This document shows positions 1-8,811 of a stretch of 11,580 nucleotides of DNA, piece after piece; position 1 is the stretch's first letter, and each line of letters begins with the position of its first letter. The notes below the pieces were generated by a model. That model ran no database searches, was not told where the DNA came from, and saw nothing but the letters and a program-made list of their open reading frames with translations. The DNA is from Ichthyophonus hoferi (taxonomy: Eukaryota; Opisthokonta; Ichthyosporea; Ichthyophonida; Ichthyophonidae), in assembly GCA_002751075.1 (NCBI GenBank), contig NAOQ01000479.1, positions 9,952 to 21,531 of the forward strand, written 5' to 3'. The translations under genes were made by a program, and so were the position numbers.

Positions 1-105
1 CATACATACATAGTGTCATACATACATACATACATACATAGTGTCATACATACATACATACATACATAGTGTCATACATACATACATACATAGTGTCATA
101 CATAC
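1..105. repeat. (CATA)n array punctuated by GTGT, intronic
   Basis: Blocks of three to six CATA units are separated by GTGT at irregular spacing and reach the left edge. The array begins directly at the ataxin-2 donor at 105 and forms the start of the next intron. Read on the gene strand it is TATG repeats, so GTATGT recurs many times after the true donor. Confidence 0.9.
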
Positions 106-155
106 CCTTTCTTTGATGGCCCCCCCACTAATCTCCATATCAGTGCGGAATGAAT
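106..155 (-). CDS. ATXN2: Ataxin-2 exon, start of LsmAD region
   Basis: A 50-bp microexon-sized exon. Its first two bases complete an aspartate codon across the junction, followed by SFRTDMEISGGAIKER, close to the F-x-T-D-x-x-I-S motif that opens LsmAD. Acceptor TACAG ends at 156. Donor GTATGT begins at 105 and is itself the first unit of the adjoining repeat array. Confidence 0.85.
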
Positions 156-1258
156 CTGTACGTGCCGGGTAACATATTAGGATCACTCCGTGACATTAAA
201 CCAATAGCATGTATGCATCAGGACTAGATGAGTGTGACAGGACAAAGGTGGGGATGGTTTTATTGTGCTTAACACTATAGTGGGACCATAGAAAAGAAAG
301 GCATGTATGTATGAATATAAGCAGAGATATATGTGTGTAGGTATGTCTATATATACAAACATACAATTCAATCCCCCTACTTCCCTCTCTCTCTCTCACT
401 CTCTCCCTCTCCCTCTCCCTCTTTATCTTTCTCTCCCTTCGTCCCCTCCCACCTATAGGAGCCTCCAGGGCCTGTAGATCCACCACCTCTACAGCTACTA
501 ATTGCCTAAACATGGAGGAAGGAATAATAAGAGTATCCCCCAAATCTGAGCTGTGCGTGCTCTGATTGGTTCCTTTCTCTCTCCTTCGTGGATGCTTCAA
601 CACCTAATGCATGAGTTTTCTCATCAGTGATTGGCTATTCAGTTTACAAGTGTATATTGATTGGTCTGTGAGTGAGCACGCCTTTGATAGTAGGTTAAAT
701 ATATATATAGTAAGATGGTAGAATACAGAGTAATATAATAGAGCATGCAGATACATATGCATATACTTCCATACATACACATACACTTACCACAACCAGT
801 CCATCCTCTTTCTTAGAGGTGTAGAATATCCCCTCATACACCTTGTCGTCCTTGGTTGTCACCTGCACTGTATGGCCCTAGACCATATATATACATGTAA
901 GTGAGTGTGATTAGACCTGGCATCACGCATGTAAGGGTATAAATACTATAAGTACATGTATGTGAAAATAGAGCTGTATGAATATGTGTGTGCATGTACA
1001 TGTCATGAGGTAGACACTATGCATGGCCCAGCCATACCCACTATCCCCCCTGTATACTATAGGACATGATAGTAAGTAGGTCTATGCACATCTTGACTTG
1101 TAGGTAGGAAGAAGGGAGGGGTACGCACCACCAGACCTAGGCATACTAGTAGTAGACGGTCTTCCATGTTTTGTATGAAGGCAGGACTAGGCTGGTAGCT
1201 AACTTTGTCTACCTTACCTCCCTCCAACGTAGATTTCATAGCTCCTAGTTTATGCATA
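106..1258 (-). CDS. ATXN2: Ataxin-2 family protein, 5' part (4 exons, partial)
   Basis: Spliced minus-strand gene with exons 1258-1129, 877-791, 603-453 and 155-106; all junctions are GT-AG and the phases agree (0, 0, 1, 0). The 139 residues form an LSm-like fold: GHTVQV and VYEGIF strands (about 44-61), a variable basic loop (76-92), then DTLIIPS and LVAVEVVDL (95-115), followed by SFRTDMEISGG (124-134), which matches the start of the LsmAD region. This LSm plus LsmAD order is diagnostic of ataxin-2/Pbp1 proteins, which bind RNA and poly(A)-binding protein and act in translation, mRNA stability and stress granules. The rest of LsmAD, the PAM2 motif and the low-complexity tail would lie off the left edge. 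The start is uncertain: in-frame ATGs lie at 1257 and 1239 behind an acceptor-like site, so an upstream exon is possible. Family call is firm; paralogue identity is not tested. Confidence 0.9.
381..440. repeat. CT/GA-rich microsatellite in ataxin-2 intron
   Basis: CTCT and CCCTCT runs on the plus strand make a GA-rich tract on the gene strand, starting about 12 nt downstream of the donor at 452. The rest of this 297-bp intron (156-452) shows no other clear feature. Confidence 0.8.
453..603 (-). CDS. ATXN2: Ataxin-2 exon, LSm strands 3-5
   Basis: Starts VLKHPRRREK, continuing the preceding GLVV into the family's GLVVVLK pattern. Then come a serine/threonine-rich loop, DTLIIPS and LVAVEVVDLQ. 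Acceptor TTAG at 607-604, donor GTGGGA at 452-447, 50 codons plus one base. The open frame continues beyond the donor into GA-rich intron sequence. Confidence 0.9.
791..877 (-). CDS. ATXN2: Ataxin-2 exon, LSm strands 1-3
   Basis: Exactly 29 codons (GHTVQV ... GLVV), phase 0 at both ends, acceptor TAG at 880-878 and consensus donor GTAAGT at 790-785. Contains the KVYEGIF strand typical of ataxin-2 LSm domains. Confidence 0.9.
1129..1258 (-). CDS. ATXN2: Ataxin-2 exon, first one visible
   Basis: Codes for up to 43 residues from the ATG at 1257, ending NMEDRLLLVCLGLV, which is the helix leading into the LSm fold (human proteins have a similar R-M-L-x-F-L-T-x-V-V-G stretch). Donor is GTGCGT at 1128-1123, phase 0. 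An in-frame TAA lies just upstream of a T-rich acceptor-like site (AG at 1260-1259), so this may be an internal exon or the start exon. Confidence 0.8.
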
Positions 1259-3047
1259 CTAATATAGAATTGTTAAAAAGAGATGACCAGTCTCCTTCCA
1301 AGGAGAAAGGAGAAAAGGGCCAATAAGGACTGTGACTTGGAGAGATAAAACATATAAAAATGTGTGTATATGGTTGCGTGTGCACACGTGTGTTCTTCTT
1401 TCTTGTGTGCAGGTTTATTAAGCCGAATATAGTCATGGAGCAATAAAATAGTAAGAATAAAAGAAAATAAGATGTGGAGTCGCAGGGAAAACCTAACTAT
1501 ATCTACTGAATGATCTGTCCTTTTCATATTTTTTATTTTACTCGGTACTTAGGTAAGCGTGGAGCTGTGTTTTATTTGACACATTTGTGCATCCCTATGA
1601 ATGTCTCTTTGTTCTGTATATTGCTGTATAGGAATAAGTACAGGAGTGTGTTTAGGAAGATGCAACTGGGTAACTGGGTTTTGATCATTAATGTGTGGGC
1701 TTGATAGTATATAAGTTATGATAATATCGTTTATGTGCCTCTGGGTTACATTCAAACATGTATAGGCAAAGGGTTATTATGTTATTTCCTTCGCCAACTT
1801 CCATATCATACCTTATATATGGGTGACTTAGTTAGGTTTTTATATTATAACACTCCTAAGTTTCCACTATAAACTCTAGACGCAAGAGCGGTTGTAGCAC
1901 AACAGTACAACACAAATCACAGACCACACAGATTTATAGTTGGTATTTACAATAACATATACAAGAATCATCTGTCGGCGTTAAGGCTTCGGCAACAAAA
2001 ACTATTTTTAATAGTTTGTTAAATGTTACATTTATTGGTGTAATGTTTTAAAACAATTTAATCACTTTCAAAAAATATTAAAATCATTTTAAATATTGAT
2101 TATATTATAGGAATTTTGATTATTAATTTTAATGTAATGCAGTAATGTCAAATAAAAAAAATCTAAATTTAAATCACCAATCATAAAAGCAATAGGAGAT
2201 CAAGGGTGTGTCTGCACCAATAGGCTTATAGACGATCAGACGACGGGATCACATTTTTATCTATGCAGACCTACTATTTTGGAAGCATATTATTTTTGGA
2301 GGCCTACTATTTTTGAAGACCTATAATCACAACCTATTTATTAGTCATACATATGACATAATCTAAAGTAATGTAAAAAGAAACGTTTAAGTGGAAAATT
2401 CGCATGTGGTAGCAGATATAGTCAGGCTAAGCATATTAAAATATTTCTATATAGTTGTAGTTAAAGCTGGTCTTGAAAACTCTACTCCTTTATTACCTGC
2501 CCAAAGAAGGACAGGTTTAACTCTGGTGTATATCGATTATCAGCTAACGTTCATATTTAACATTTGTTTCCCGTATTAGATAGATAGTGCCAAAAAGGTT
2601 TAGTGATGTTTACTGGTGTGTGTCTATACATTTTTTGTAATATCAACATCCTTTTCTAGTAACTCCATGTCTCTTTAAATATTTCCCACTTCTCACTAGG
2701 TACTTTTCTCTTAGTGCTTGAGTGATAGTTGTAATATATTCCGAAGACCCATGTGATGAATTCTTTGTTTTCTTGTACACCAAAATCAAATCCGGGTTCT
2801 TTTGTAAAATTCCCTGGTTATTCTTTCCCGCCAGTTTTCTTTCTTACTCTATGCTAATCACTTAATCATTCTTACATAACACCTCGCTCGTTAATAACCA
2901 AGCAATTTATCTAAATAGGCAACAAACATGTTGATTTTGGCTAGCCTTTATCTGTTATACAATATTTGACTGCAGTCCTTATATATAGCACAATCTTTAA
3001 ACGTATACGCATATAGCGTTTGTTAATTTTTAATATTTAAATATCAT
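1259..3047. other. AT-rich intergenic stretch, no gene recognised
   Basis: About 1.8 kb upstream of the visible ataxin-2 exons. It must hold the promoter or any earlier exon, but I cannot place either; a candidate T-rich acceptor adjoins 1258. Short open frames at 1245-1755 and 2391-2579 show no domain, signal peptide or splice support. A degenerate repeat near 2268-2318 (three roughly 17-bp copies of CTACTATTTTTGGAAG-like sequence) is the only internal structure seen. Confidence 0.5.
3029..3034 (-). promoter_or_regulatory. Possible poly(A) signal ATTAAA of the orphan frame
   Basis: The common AATAAA variant lies 14 nt past the stop codon at 3048. In such AT-rich sequence the motif is frequent, so this is only suggestive. 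Confidence 0.25.
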
Positions 3048-3377
3048 TTAAAAGGTAATAAACCCCTCGTGGCTTTGGACAGGGTTAAATCCAACGAGTT
3101 GGTCAGGTTCGCAGCTGACTAGAAAAGGAAAGGCCCCAGCTGTACCATTCAAAGGTAGGCTATTAGTGAGTTCTGGGTGGCCCTGGGGTACTCTAATACT
3201 TATCATCTTTATTGCTTGGAAATAAGCATACACTTCAAAGCCTGCATTAGTGAGTGCTACGATGTCAAGATCATCATTAGCCATACAAACGTAATCGTTC
3301 GGAATAGTTTCAGCTATGGTGGGCTGAATTAACATCAAGATAGCCAGCCAGCAAGCGATAAATATTTGAGACAACAT
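3048..3377 (-). CDS. Orphan predicted secreted protein, 109 aa
   Basis: A single open frame with no recognised family. Residues 1-22 look like a classical signal peptide: short polar start, a hydrophobic core with CWLAILMLI, and a likely cleavage after TIA. The mature part (about 87 residues) has two cysteines that could pair, one N-G-T glycosylation sequon, and no second membrane segment. Base content is visibly higher in G+C than the flanks, which favours real coding. A TATATTT box lies at 3490-3496, about 115 nt upstream of the ATG, and an ATTAAA poly(A)-like signal at 3029-3034 sits just after the stop. It could instead be one exon of a larger gene, or a chance frame. Confidence 0.45.
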   Translation of the reverse strand: MLSQIFIACWLAILMLIQPTIAETIPNDYVCMANDDLDIVALTNAGFEVYAYFQAIKMISIRVPQGHPELTNSLPLNGTAGAFPFLVSCEPDQLVGFNPVQSHEGFITF

Positions 3378-3483
3378 GGGAGTAGCAATGTCCTACGATT
3401 CTGAGCTTATGGTTTAGATAGCCAAATTATTCTATGTTATCTTGTTTAAGGTTGTGTTTTACAAGTAGTACTAGCTAATTTAA

Positions 3484-3907
3484 ATGAATAAATATACCGT
3501 AAGCATACATATCAGACAAGTTGATAATTGTGTAAGTGAAAGCAATCAAGTGGCTAAGCTAAGCATTAAATCAATAAAACCAGTACCTGCTGCCAAACAT
3601 AGAGCTAGATTAGAATTTAAACAAGAATGCAAAATCAATAGTACTTATTGGTTTCTTTTGAATTTAAGGAATGTTCAATAATCCCGTATCCCCGGGGATC
3701 ATGCTCCAATTTGGGATGGGTAGTAGAATGGATTTAATATTAAAGGCCAACAAAACACCCTATTATATTAAATTGGATGCAATGGTAATCCAAAATAATA
3801 TTTTTAGAGCACTCAAGTGCAACTTTGCAACTAATTGGACTGTGTCTTCTGGCCGGACAGGCCAGTGTTTTGTCATATACATAAGGTATACATTTCGGGC
3901 AAAGTAA
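3484..3907 (+). other. Two overlapping short open frames, doubtful coding
   Basis: Frames at 3484-3681 (65 codons) and 3671-3907 (78 codons) overlap by 11 bases and run away from the orphan secreted frame. Neither has a recognisable domain, signal peptide or clear splice sites. They may be decayed coding sequence or chance; I do not recognise them. Confidence 0.2.
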
Positions 3908-5559
3908 GCATGGGGAATGGATCTGAATTATAAATAAAATATGTTAACAACCAATATGTTGATAGCTTGACATTAATCATTAATATTGACTCAAAGTATC
4001 ATTTCGGGATTCCCTGCGAGAATAATATTACTATATCATTTATCTCGCCCTGTCCTACTATAGCCGCTACACTTTCTAGCACTCTCAAAACTGTTTATCA
4101 CCAATTATGGTTTTATACTTGTTAAAAAAGAAATGCTTAACTGTTGGAACCAAAGTGTTCAATACTTTTTCTTTTTCTTCTTTTTTTCTTTTTTACAGCT
4201 TCTTCCTTTATGTTGCAGGACCATTAACCCCAAATGAACACGTAGTTTAAATTGATTTGTCGATACACTGCTTGCCGGCACTTACATTAATTAAGTAGAT
4301 AATGAGCCATCGAGATAAGATCAGACAATCCTAGTGGGTCTCTGTGATCTTTCATGAATTATATTAGCCAACAAGAATATTTAGGATTGTTCCCTGAATA
4401 CAGCTATGCGTAACCAAAATGCACACCAGCGTTAAACAAAGATCAGGAAAGTATAAAAGGATCAAAAACAACCAATAATAAACATTGCTGTCAGTCATCA
4501 AAATTTACTGTTCAATTTATGCGCTTTATTTTTTTCTTTTTTTTTCTTTTCTTTTCATATTTATCAAAGAAGTTGAAGTAGATAATCCAGATACTTTACT
4601 AGAAGGCCAACTAATTGAGTCGGATGTTGATTCCTCTCATAATAATAATACCATAACTATATATTACAGTTATTACATATATAATGCATTACAAAGTAGG
4701 AAACTAAAAGCTTTTACATCCATTGATCAACAAAGGGAGATTCAAGAGCAGTTAGCTAGAGGTTTAATCTACCCTTTACCTGATGACGACAGTTACATAG
4801 AACTCGGTACAATATATAGGATATCCTATTTCCCATATTATTTTAGGAATTTCCTTATATAGCTATAAAAATTTAATATTCATTGGTAGTAATTATTATC
4901 ATATGCTACTTTAAACGTAATACCATTAAAATTAACCAATCATTATTAATGAGTGCAGCGGACCCATAGTACAAAAACAAGTTATTTAAATAATTATTAT
5001 TTGATTTCATTGTTATAATACTTACAAGATTCCATAATTGAACTAATATATATATATTATTTGATAATTATGATTTTATTTACTATATTAGTACACTTAC
5101 CAGACATGATAAGTAGGGAAGATCATACGAATAATTTCAATTGGATCGACACTCCTAAGATCCAATAAAATATCTCATATAACGCCTAATGGTTCCGTCC
5201 CATAAATTTTAAGGTTGCCCTGTTAACGAAAAAAGTCTTCGATTTTGTGACAAGTTGACCTTTCCTGTTGTGAAAAAAGGCGTAATTTTTCTAATTTGGT
5301 CACAAAATTTCAAAATCATTAATTGTAAAACAAATTACCCTCCTAAATTTTTTTAAGTTGTCAACTTCGCTACCGTGCCTCAAAGGTACTCTCATTACTT
5401 GTCAATATTAAAGTATGAAAGTTTCGTATAGTATCCTATTGATAGTTATCATAGTCAAATCCTTCATGGATAATCTAAGGATCTCTATTTGATGATGTGA
5501 GTGCAAGACTAGTTACTGAATAATCAATAAATTTTTTAAAAAACCAAGTACTGGCTTAA
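3908..5559. other. AT-rich stretch with pyrimidine tracts and one doubtful frame
   Basis: No gene is recognised. Two plus-strand polypyrimidine tracts end in acceptor-like AG: 4160-4198 (TTTTTTACAG) and 4527-4571 (ATCAAAG). The second is followed by an open frame to 4862 (within 4485-4862) with an acidic start, EVEVDNPDTLLEG. This could be an isolated exon of an unseen plus-strand gene, but no donor or family match supports it. An inverted repeat of 10 bp lies at 5242-5251 and 5299-5308. Confidence 0.35.
5242..5308. repeat. 10-bp perfect inverted repeat
   Basis: ATTTTGTGAC at 5242-5251 is matched by GTCACAAAAT at 5299-5308, with a 47-nt spacer. It may be a remnant of a short non-autonomous DNA element or a chance hairpin; no target-site duplication was found. 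Confidence 0.4.
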
Positions 5560-6150
5560 AATAACAATAGCTCTTTCTACATCTCTATACACCTATTGAG
5601 ATGTTATCATAGCTATGTAGAGCAAATAGCGAGCCCACACGAATGAACTCAGTTGGGGTCGGTTGTGTCGAGAGCTACTAAGGTCCGTTGCCAGGCTAAT
5701 GCAGGCTGTTTGAGCCCATATATGGATCTCTCGATTTTGCATACACAGCTCAGGAAAACGGGATCAACAAATTCTAGCAGATTTATGATGATATCTTTAA
5801 ACTAGCTTGCCGTTTAGATACGCCCTTACTATGTCTATTTGGGCCATTCTAAATTGTGGGCTGCAGCAACTACTTGGAAGAGTTTTCTGAACCTTGAAGA
5901 GCATACTGGGACTCTGTGTCAAAGTAGTCCAAGTTGTGACATTGATCACTGCCCAGAGCGATGAGCTGGGCTTTGTACATGTAGATCTCCTCTAGTAGTT
6001 TACCGTTTTGATATGCTCCTACTACGTTTAGTTGGGCCGGTTCTAAATTGTGGGCTTTAGCCACTGCTAAGAGGATTTGTATGATCGTTATAGAACATAT
6101 ATGGAACTCTTCCTCAAAGTAGTTCACGTTGAATCTATCTTCCTTATTCT
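5560..6150 (-). mobile_element. Ty1/copia LTR retrotransposon fossil, RT fragment
   Basis: Minus-strand translations resemble the copia-type reverse transcriptase. The clearest piece (5870-6127) has the LLAVAKAHNLE ... AYQNGKLLEEIYM pattern that precedes the RT core. Further along, near 5650-5800, lies a YGLKQPALAW pattern, the conserved YGLKQ-x-x-x-x-W element of copia RT. A second, diverged copy of the first RT segment lies near 5785-5870 in the same direction. No gag, protease, integrase or LTR was recognised. The fragment is plainly broken, with several breaks, and looks old. Boundaries are approximate. Confidence 0.75.
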
Positions 6151-6620
6151 TCGGGAAGGGAGTACATTGAGTGTAAAATCAGCAACTTTTACGGCAACAT
6201 TCTGATATACCCTATTCTACCAAGGATCCTCTTACTATATTGAAGAGTGTCTGGTTTAGACGTTTACTTATCCCATTTTGTTGGGGATGGTAAAGAAAAA
6301 GTGACCATCCTGATATGATGATGTTGAATTCCTAAAATTAGCATCCCTTATAAGTATAACTTTTAACTAACGACTTAATTTATTTAATTATTTTAGTTGC
6401 CCTTTCTTGGCTAGCTTTCCTTTGCTTGTAGTCTTGGTTTCTGACTTTAATGGTTAAACCTGTAATTATTAGCATTTACCCCAACCTGCATATGATTATG
6501 CATTGGTTTAAGCCAAACCTGCGCATTAGAGCTAATCCAGAAAAGACAATAAATTTTAGGTCACCATTAATTCCTACCATGGTTTTTTATTTTTGGATGT
6601 GCAATGTAAGACGGTAAGTT
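6151..6620. other. AT-rich stretch between fossils, no gene seen
   Basis: No open frame of note. A small imperfect hairpin (AACCTGCATA at 6483-6492 against TATGCATTGGTT at 6497-6508) and a TTTATTTAATTATTTTAG tract near 6380 are the only structures noticed. Confidence 0.4.
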
Positions 6621-7930
6621 TCAGCCGACTATTAATGCTAAACTTATCTTGATAATTTCATAGCTTAATAGAGTAATGTGAAAAATTATACTATTGTGAT
6701 AGTTGTGCTGTGCCGACGGAATAAGATGAAGATAAAACTTTGCAATCCCTTTTGCAGCTGGGATAAATGGGTGGCCATCTTGGAAGATGTTCTCCCTCTC
6801 CATTGGTTCAGCCTTTTTACGTGGAAAGTGGTGCTGAAAATGTAAGTTTGGTAGTAGATTCGACAAAGGCTTGCAGAGCTTCTGGCACAGTAGTTACGAA
6901 AGATCGATCGTAAGTAGATGCAGTTTCACTGGAAATGCCATTAGGTTTCTGGGCCTTAATAACCCTGTCATAATTCTGGATGACTTTGCAGCCTTTTTCC
7001 TCTTTCTGATTCTAAATTTTCGACCTCTAGCTTAAGAAACCATCCTCCACTGACACCGAGTCAGTACTGAACACAATTACGGAAGTCGTATCATAGATAA
7101 ATGAGGAGAATTATAACAGTGACTTATCCACTCAATAACATGGATCCCGTTAGGAATGCTAAATTCTTCCTCAGTGCCTTCGATTTCAATCTTGTTGGTG
7201 TAGGTCTTAAACAGCAACGGGAACGACAGGCTAGAATGTCAAGAGTGAAAATCTTGGCTCATCAGAAGGTCCTACTACAGTTGCTAGTTTAGGATCTCCA
7301 CCAACAAGATCGAATGCACAGACACTAGGGAAGAGTGCAGCACTCCTAACAGGAACTATATCATCAATTGAACAAGTTGCTGCTCTTCCCAATATAGGAG
7401 GTATGATCCAAGTGGTTCTAGCCAAACGAGATACCCTAGAGCTCAGGCAAATTAACTCATTGTTGTCAAGTACCTTCTTGACCTTGCCAAGCCGACCATA
7501 AATTTCCCGAGACTTGTCAACCATGTCTTAGCAGTGCTCTACTACGTCTTAGGCGTCCCAGACAACATATGCAAGAGAATTACAGCATTCCTGTCTGTAG
7601 AACTCAGTGCAAGTGACAATTCGAATATTGATGTGGACGACGACTTTGATAAACTGTGCCCCCCACTTCATGCCATTTCAAGCATTCTTCCTCTGTCTGA
7701 CTGCATTCAAGAACTATAACGTCAGCTCTGTCACATATTGGAATGATTGGACCATCAAGTGTGCGACTGCTCTAGGGGCTATAGCGGGGTTGTCTTCGAA
7801 GAAAATCTTTGTACCACTCACTAAAGACAGGTCTGCTCATTATCGAGACCTTTGGAAAGAATATCACCTTCAAAAGAGCCATTTCCTACTTAGTCGGAGA
7901 TCTGGCAACAGGATAACACAACTCCGTTAA
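6620..7930. pseudogene. Decayed coding-like sequence of unknown origin
   Basis: Several stretches of about 60-100 codons without stops, on both strands, have balanced protein-like composition unlike the AT-rich flanks. Examples are 6823-7010 on the minus strand (S/T-rich, with VPEALQAFVESTTKL), 7236-7499 on the plus strand (with LPNIGGMIQVVLAKRDTLEL), and 7534-7930 on the plus strand (with SVTYWNDWTIKCATAL and LLSRRSGNR). I recognise no family. It could be a degraded host gene, a DNA transposon or a virus-like element; all look broken. G+C content falls away on both sides. Confidence 0.45.
7149..7350. repeat. 64-bp imperfect inverted repeat, 74-bp spacer
   Basis: Arm 7149-7212 matches the reverse complement of 7287-7350 without gaps, 49 of 64 positions by hand count (about 77%), including a perfect 10-base core ATCTTGTTGG. 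It lies inside the decayed coding-like region, so it may be an inverted duplication of one element segment. Confidence 0.7.
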
Positions 7931-8367
7931 AATGGCTGCTCATGTTCTCGATTTACTGAGATTCAATGGGATCCTAGAGTTTTCTCAGATCATGATCTAT
8001 CTGGTAGCAACCCACTCGCCTGTCTTAGCATGTTTGGAGGTTTGAGTTGAAGTTTTAAACCAGGTCGGTGCTATGGATAAGATCAATGTATTTGGTGATC
8101 AAGGCCCTTATGTGTACATCATCAGCAGTGCTACAGACGTGCAACTCTTCCAACAAAGCGAATTCTGGATGCTTGATTCTGTTGCTCGTGAGTTAAGGAC
8201 GTGTTCTACTTTGAACCTTGCAGTACACATTCGTGTTGGAAATAATAAGTAGAGACAGAAGCGTTCCTGTGACCTATATTCGTTTGGAAGGAAAGAGAAT
8301 ATCAAATTAAGGAGCATTTTAGCGTGTCCCTTTGCATACACGAAGTGAAAATATGTTGAGACACATT

Positions 8368-8373
8368 TTTATT
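8368..8373 (-). promoter_or_regulatory. Candidate ALG10 poly(A) signal AATAAA
   Basis: Canonical hexamer on the gene strand, about 300 nt beyond the ALG10 stop. I found no AATAAA or ATTAAA nearer the stop codon. Confidence 0.5.
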
Positions 8374-8564
8374 ATTAAACAAGTCAGCAAGACTTGTCTT
8401 GGGCAAGATACCCAAGCAGCGTGCTATCTGGACCAAAACGTATGATCTGTCTATAATGACTGTCAGGCACCGTCACCAGTCATGAAATGAGGTCTATGTA
8501 TCCCCTATTTCATTTCATTAGCCAAGAAAAAAGTAATACTCCAATATACAAATGCTGTTAATTT

Positions 8565-8579
8565 AAAAAAAAAAAAAAA
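8565..8579 (+). repeat. A15 homopolymer
   Basis: Fifteen consecutive A after TTAATTT. It is a T run on the ALG10 strand, inside its likely 3' UTR. No recognisable retrosequence precedes it. Confidence 0.9.
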
Positions 8580-8676
8580 GTCCACATTTGCAACTATATA
8601 TGTATATACAAGTATGTAAGGAAGTTTTTATGAAAATGTTTATATAGACCATGTGATCTACACAGTAAGCACCGGT

Positions 8677-8811
8677 TCACCACATAAAGCGCTGAATAAG
8701 ATTATTCTGGCCCCAGCCAGCTGCTTCGAAAGGTTTATAAAGAAACATGTAGAGCGTCACTATATTGACGAGCATGTAGATGGCTCCTTCTGTCAATAAC
8801 ACTTTGGTACT
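8677..8811 (-). CDS. ALG10: ALG10 terminal exon
   Basis: 44 codons and a TGA stop. One membrane helix (IYMLVNIVTLYMFLY) is followed by the conserved C-terminus IQRFMW. Acceptor TGCACAG ends at 8812. The 489-bp intron before it (8812-9300) holds nothing recognisable beyond AT-rich sequence. Confidence 0.95.
   Translation of the reverse strand, partial: STKVLLTEGAIYMLVNIVTLYMFLYKPFEAAGWGQNNLIQRFMW

Larger units (their letters stand above)
7931..8676. other. Intergenic sequence and ALG10 3' UTR
   Basis: No gene is recognised. The portion above about 8350 should belong to the ALG10 3' UTR. An A15 run at 8565-8579 interrupts it, and a weak hairpin (GAAATGAGG against CCTATTTCATTTC) lies near 8485-8515. 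Confidence 0.5.

Noticed and set aside
1-105. Telomeric or subtelomeric repeat
   Set aside because: CATA/GTGT units are not a known telomere repeat, and the array is continuous with an ataxin-2 intron donor.
196-452. Arg/Glu-rich tail of the 135-codon minus-strand frame
   Set aside because: The RERERE-type run is the GA microsatellite in the intron. The exon ends at 453 with a donor, and the next exon restores the LsmAD motif.
604-786. 60-codon minus-strand frame between ataxin-2 exons
   Set aside because: It fills the 187-bp intron, and its frame does not connect the flanking GLVV and VLK residues, which join directly when the intron is removed.
7231-7524. 97-codon minus-strand frame as a gene
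   Set aside because: It lies antisense to an equally open plus-strand frame and overlaps the inverted repeat; no start context, domain or splice evidence favours it.
8108-8341. 77-codon minus-strand frame as a gene
   Set aside because: No domain, no signal peptide and no supporting signals; it lies just beyond the ALG10 poly(A) signal in otherwise featureless sequence.
8565-8579. Tail of a processed retrocopy or SINE
   Set aside because: Nothing recognisable precedes the A run and no target-site duplication was seen, so it is listed only as a homopolymer.
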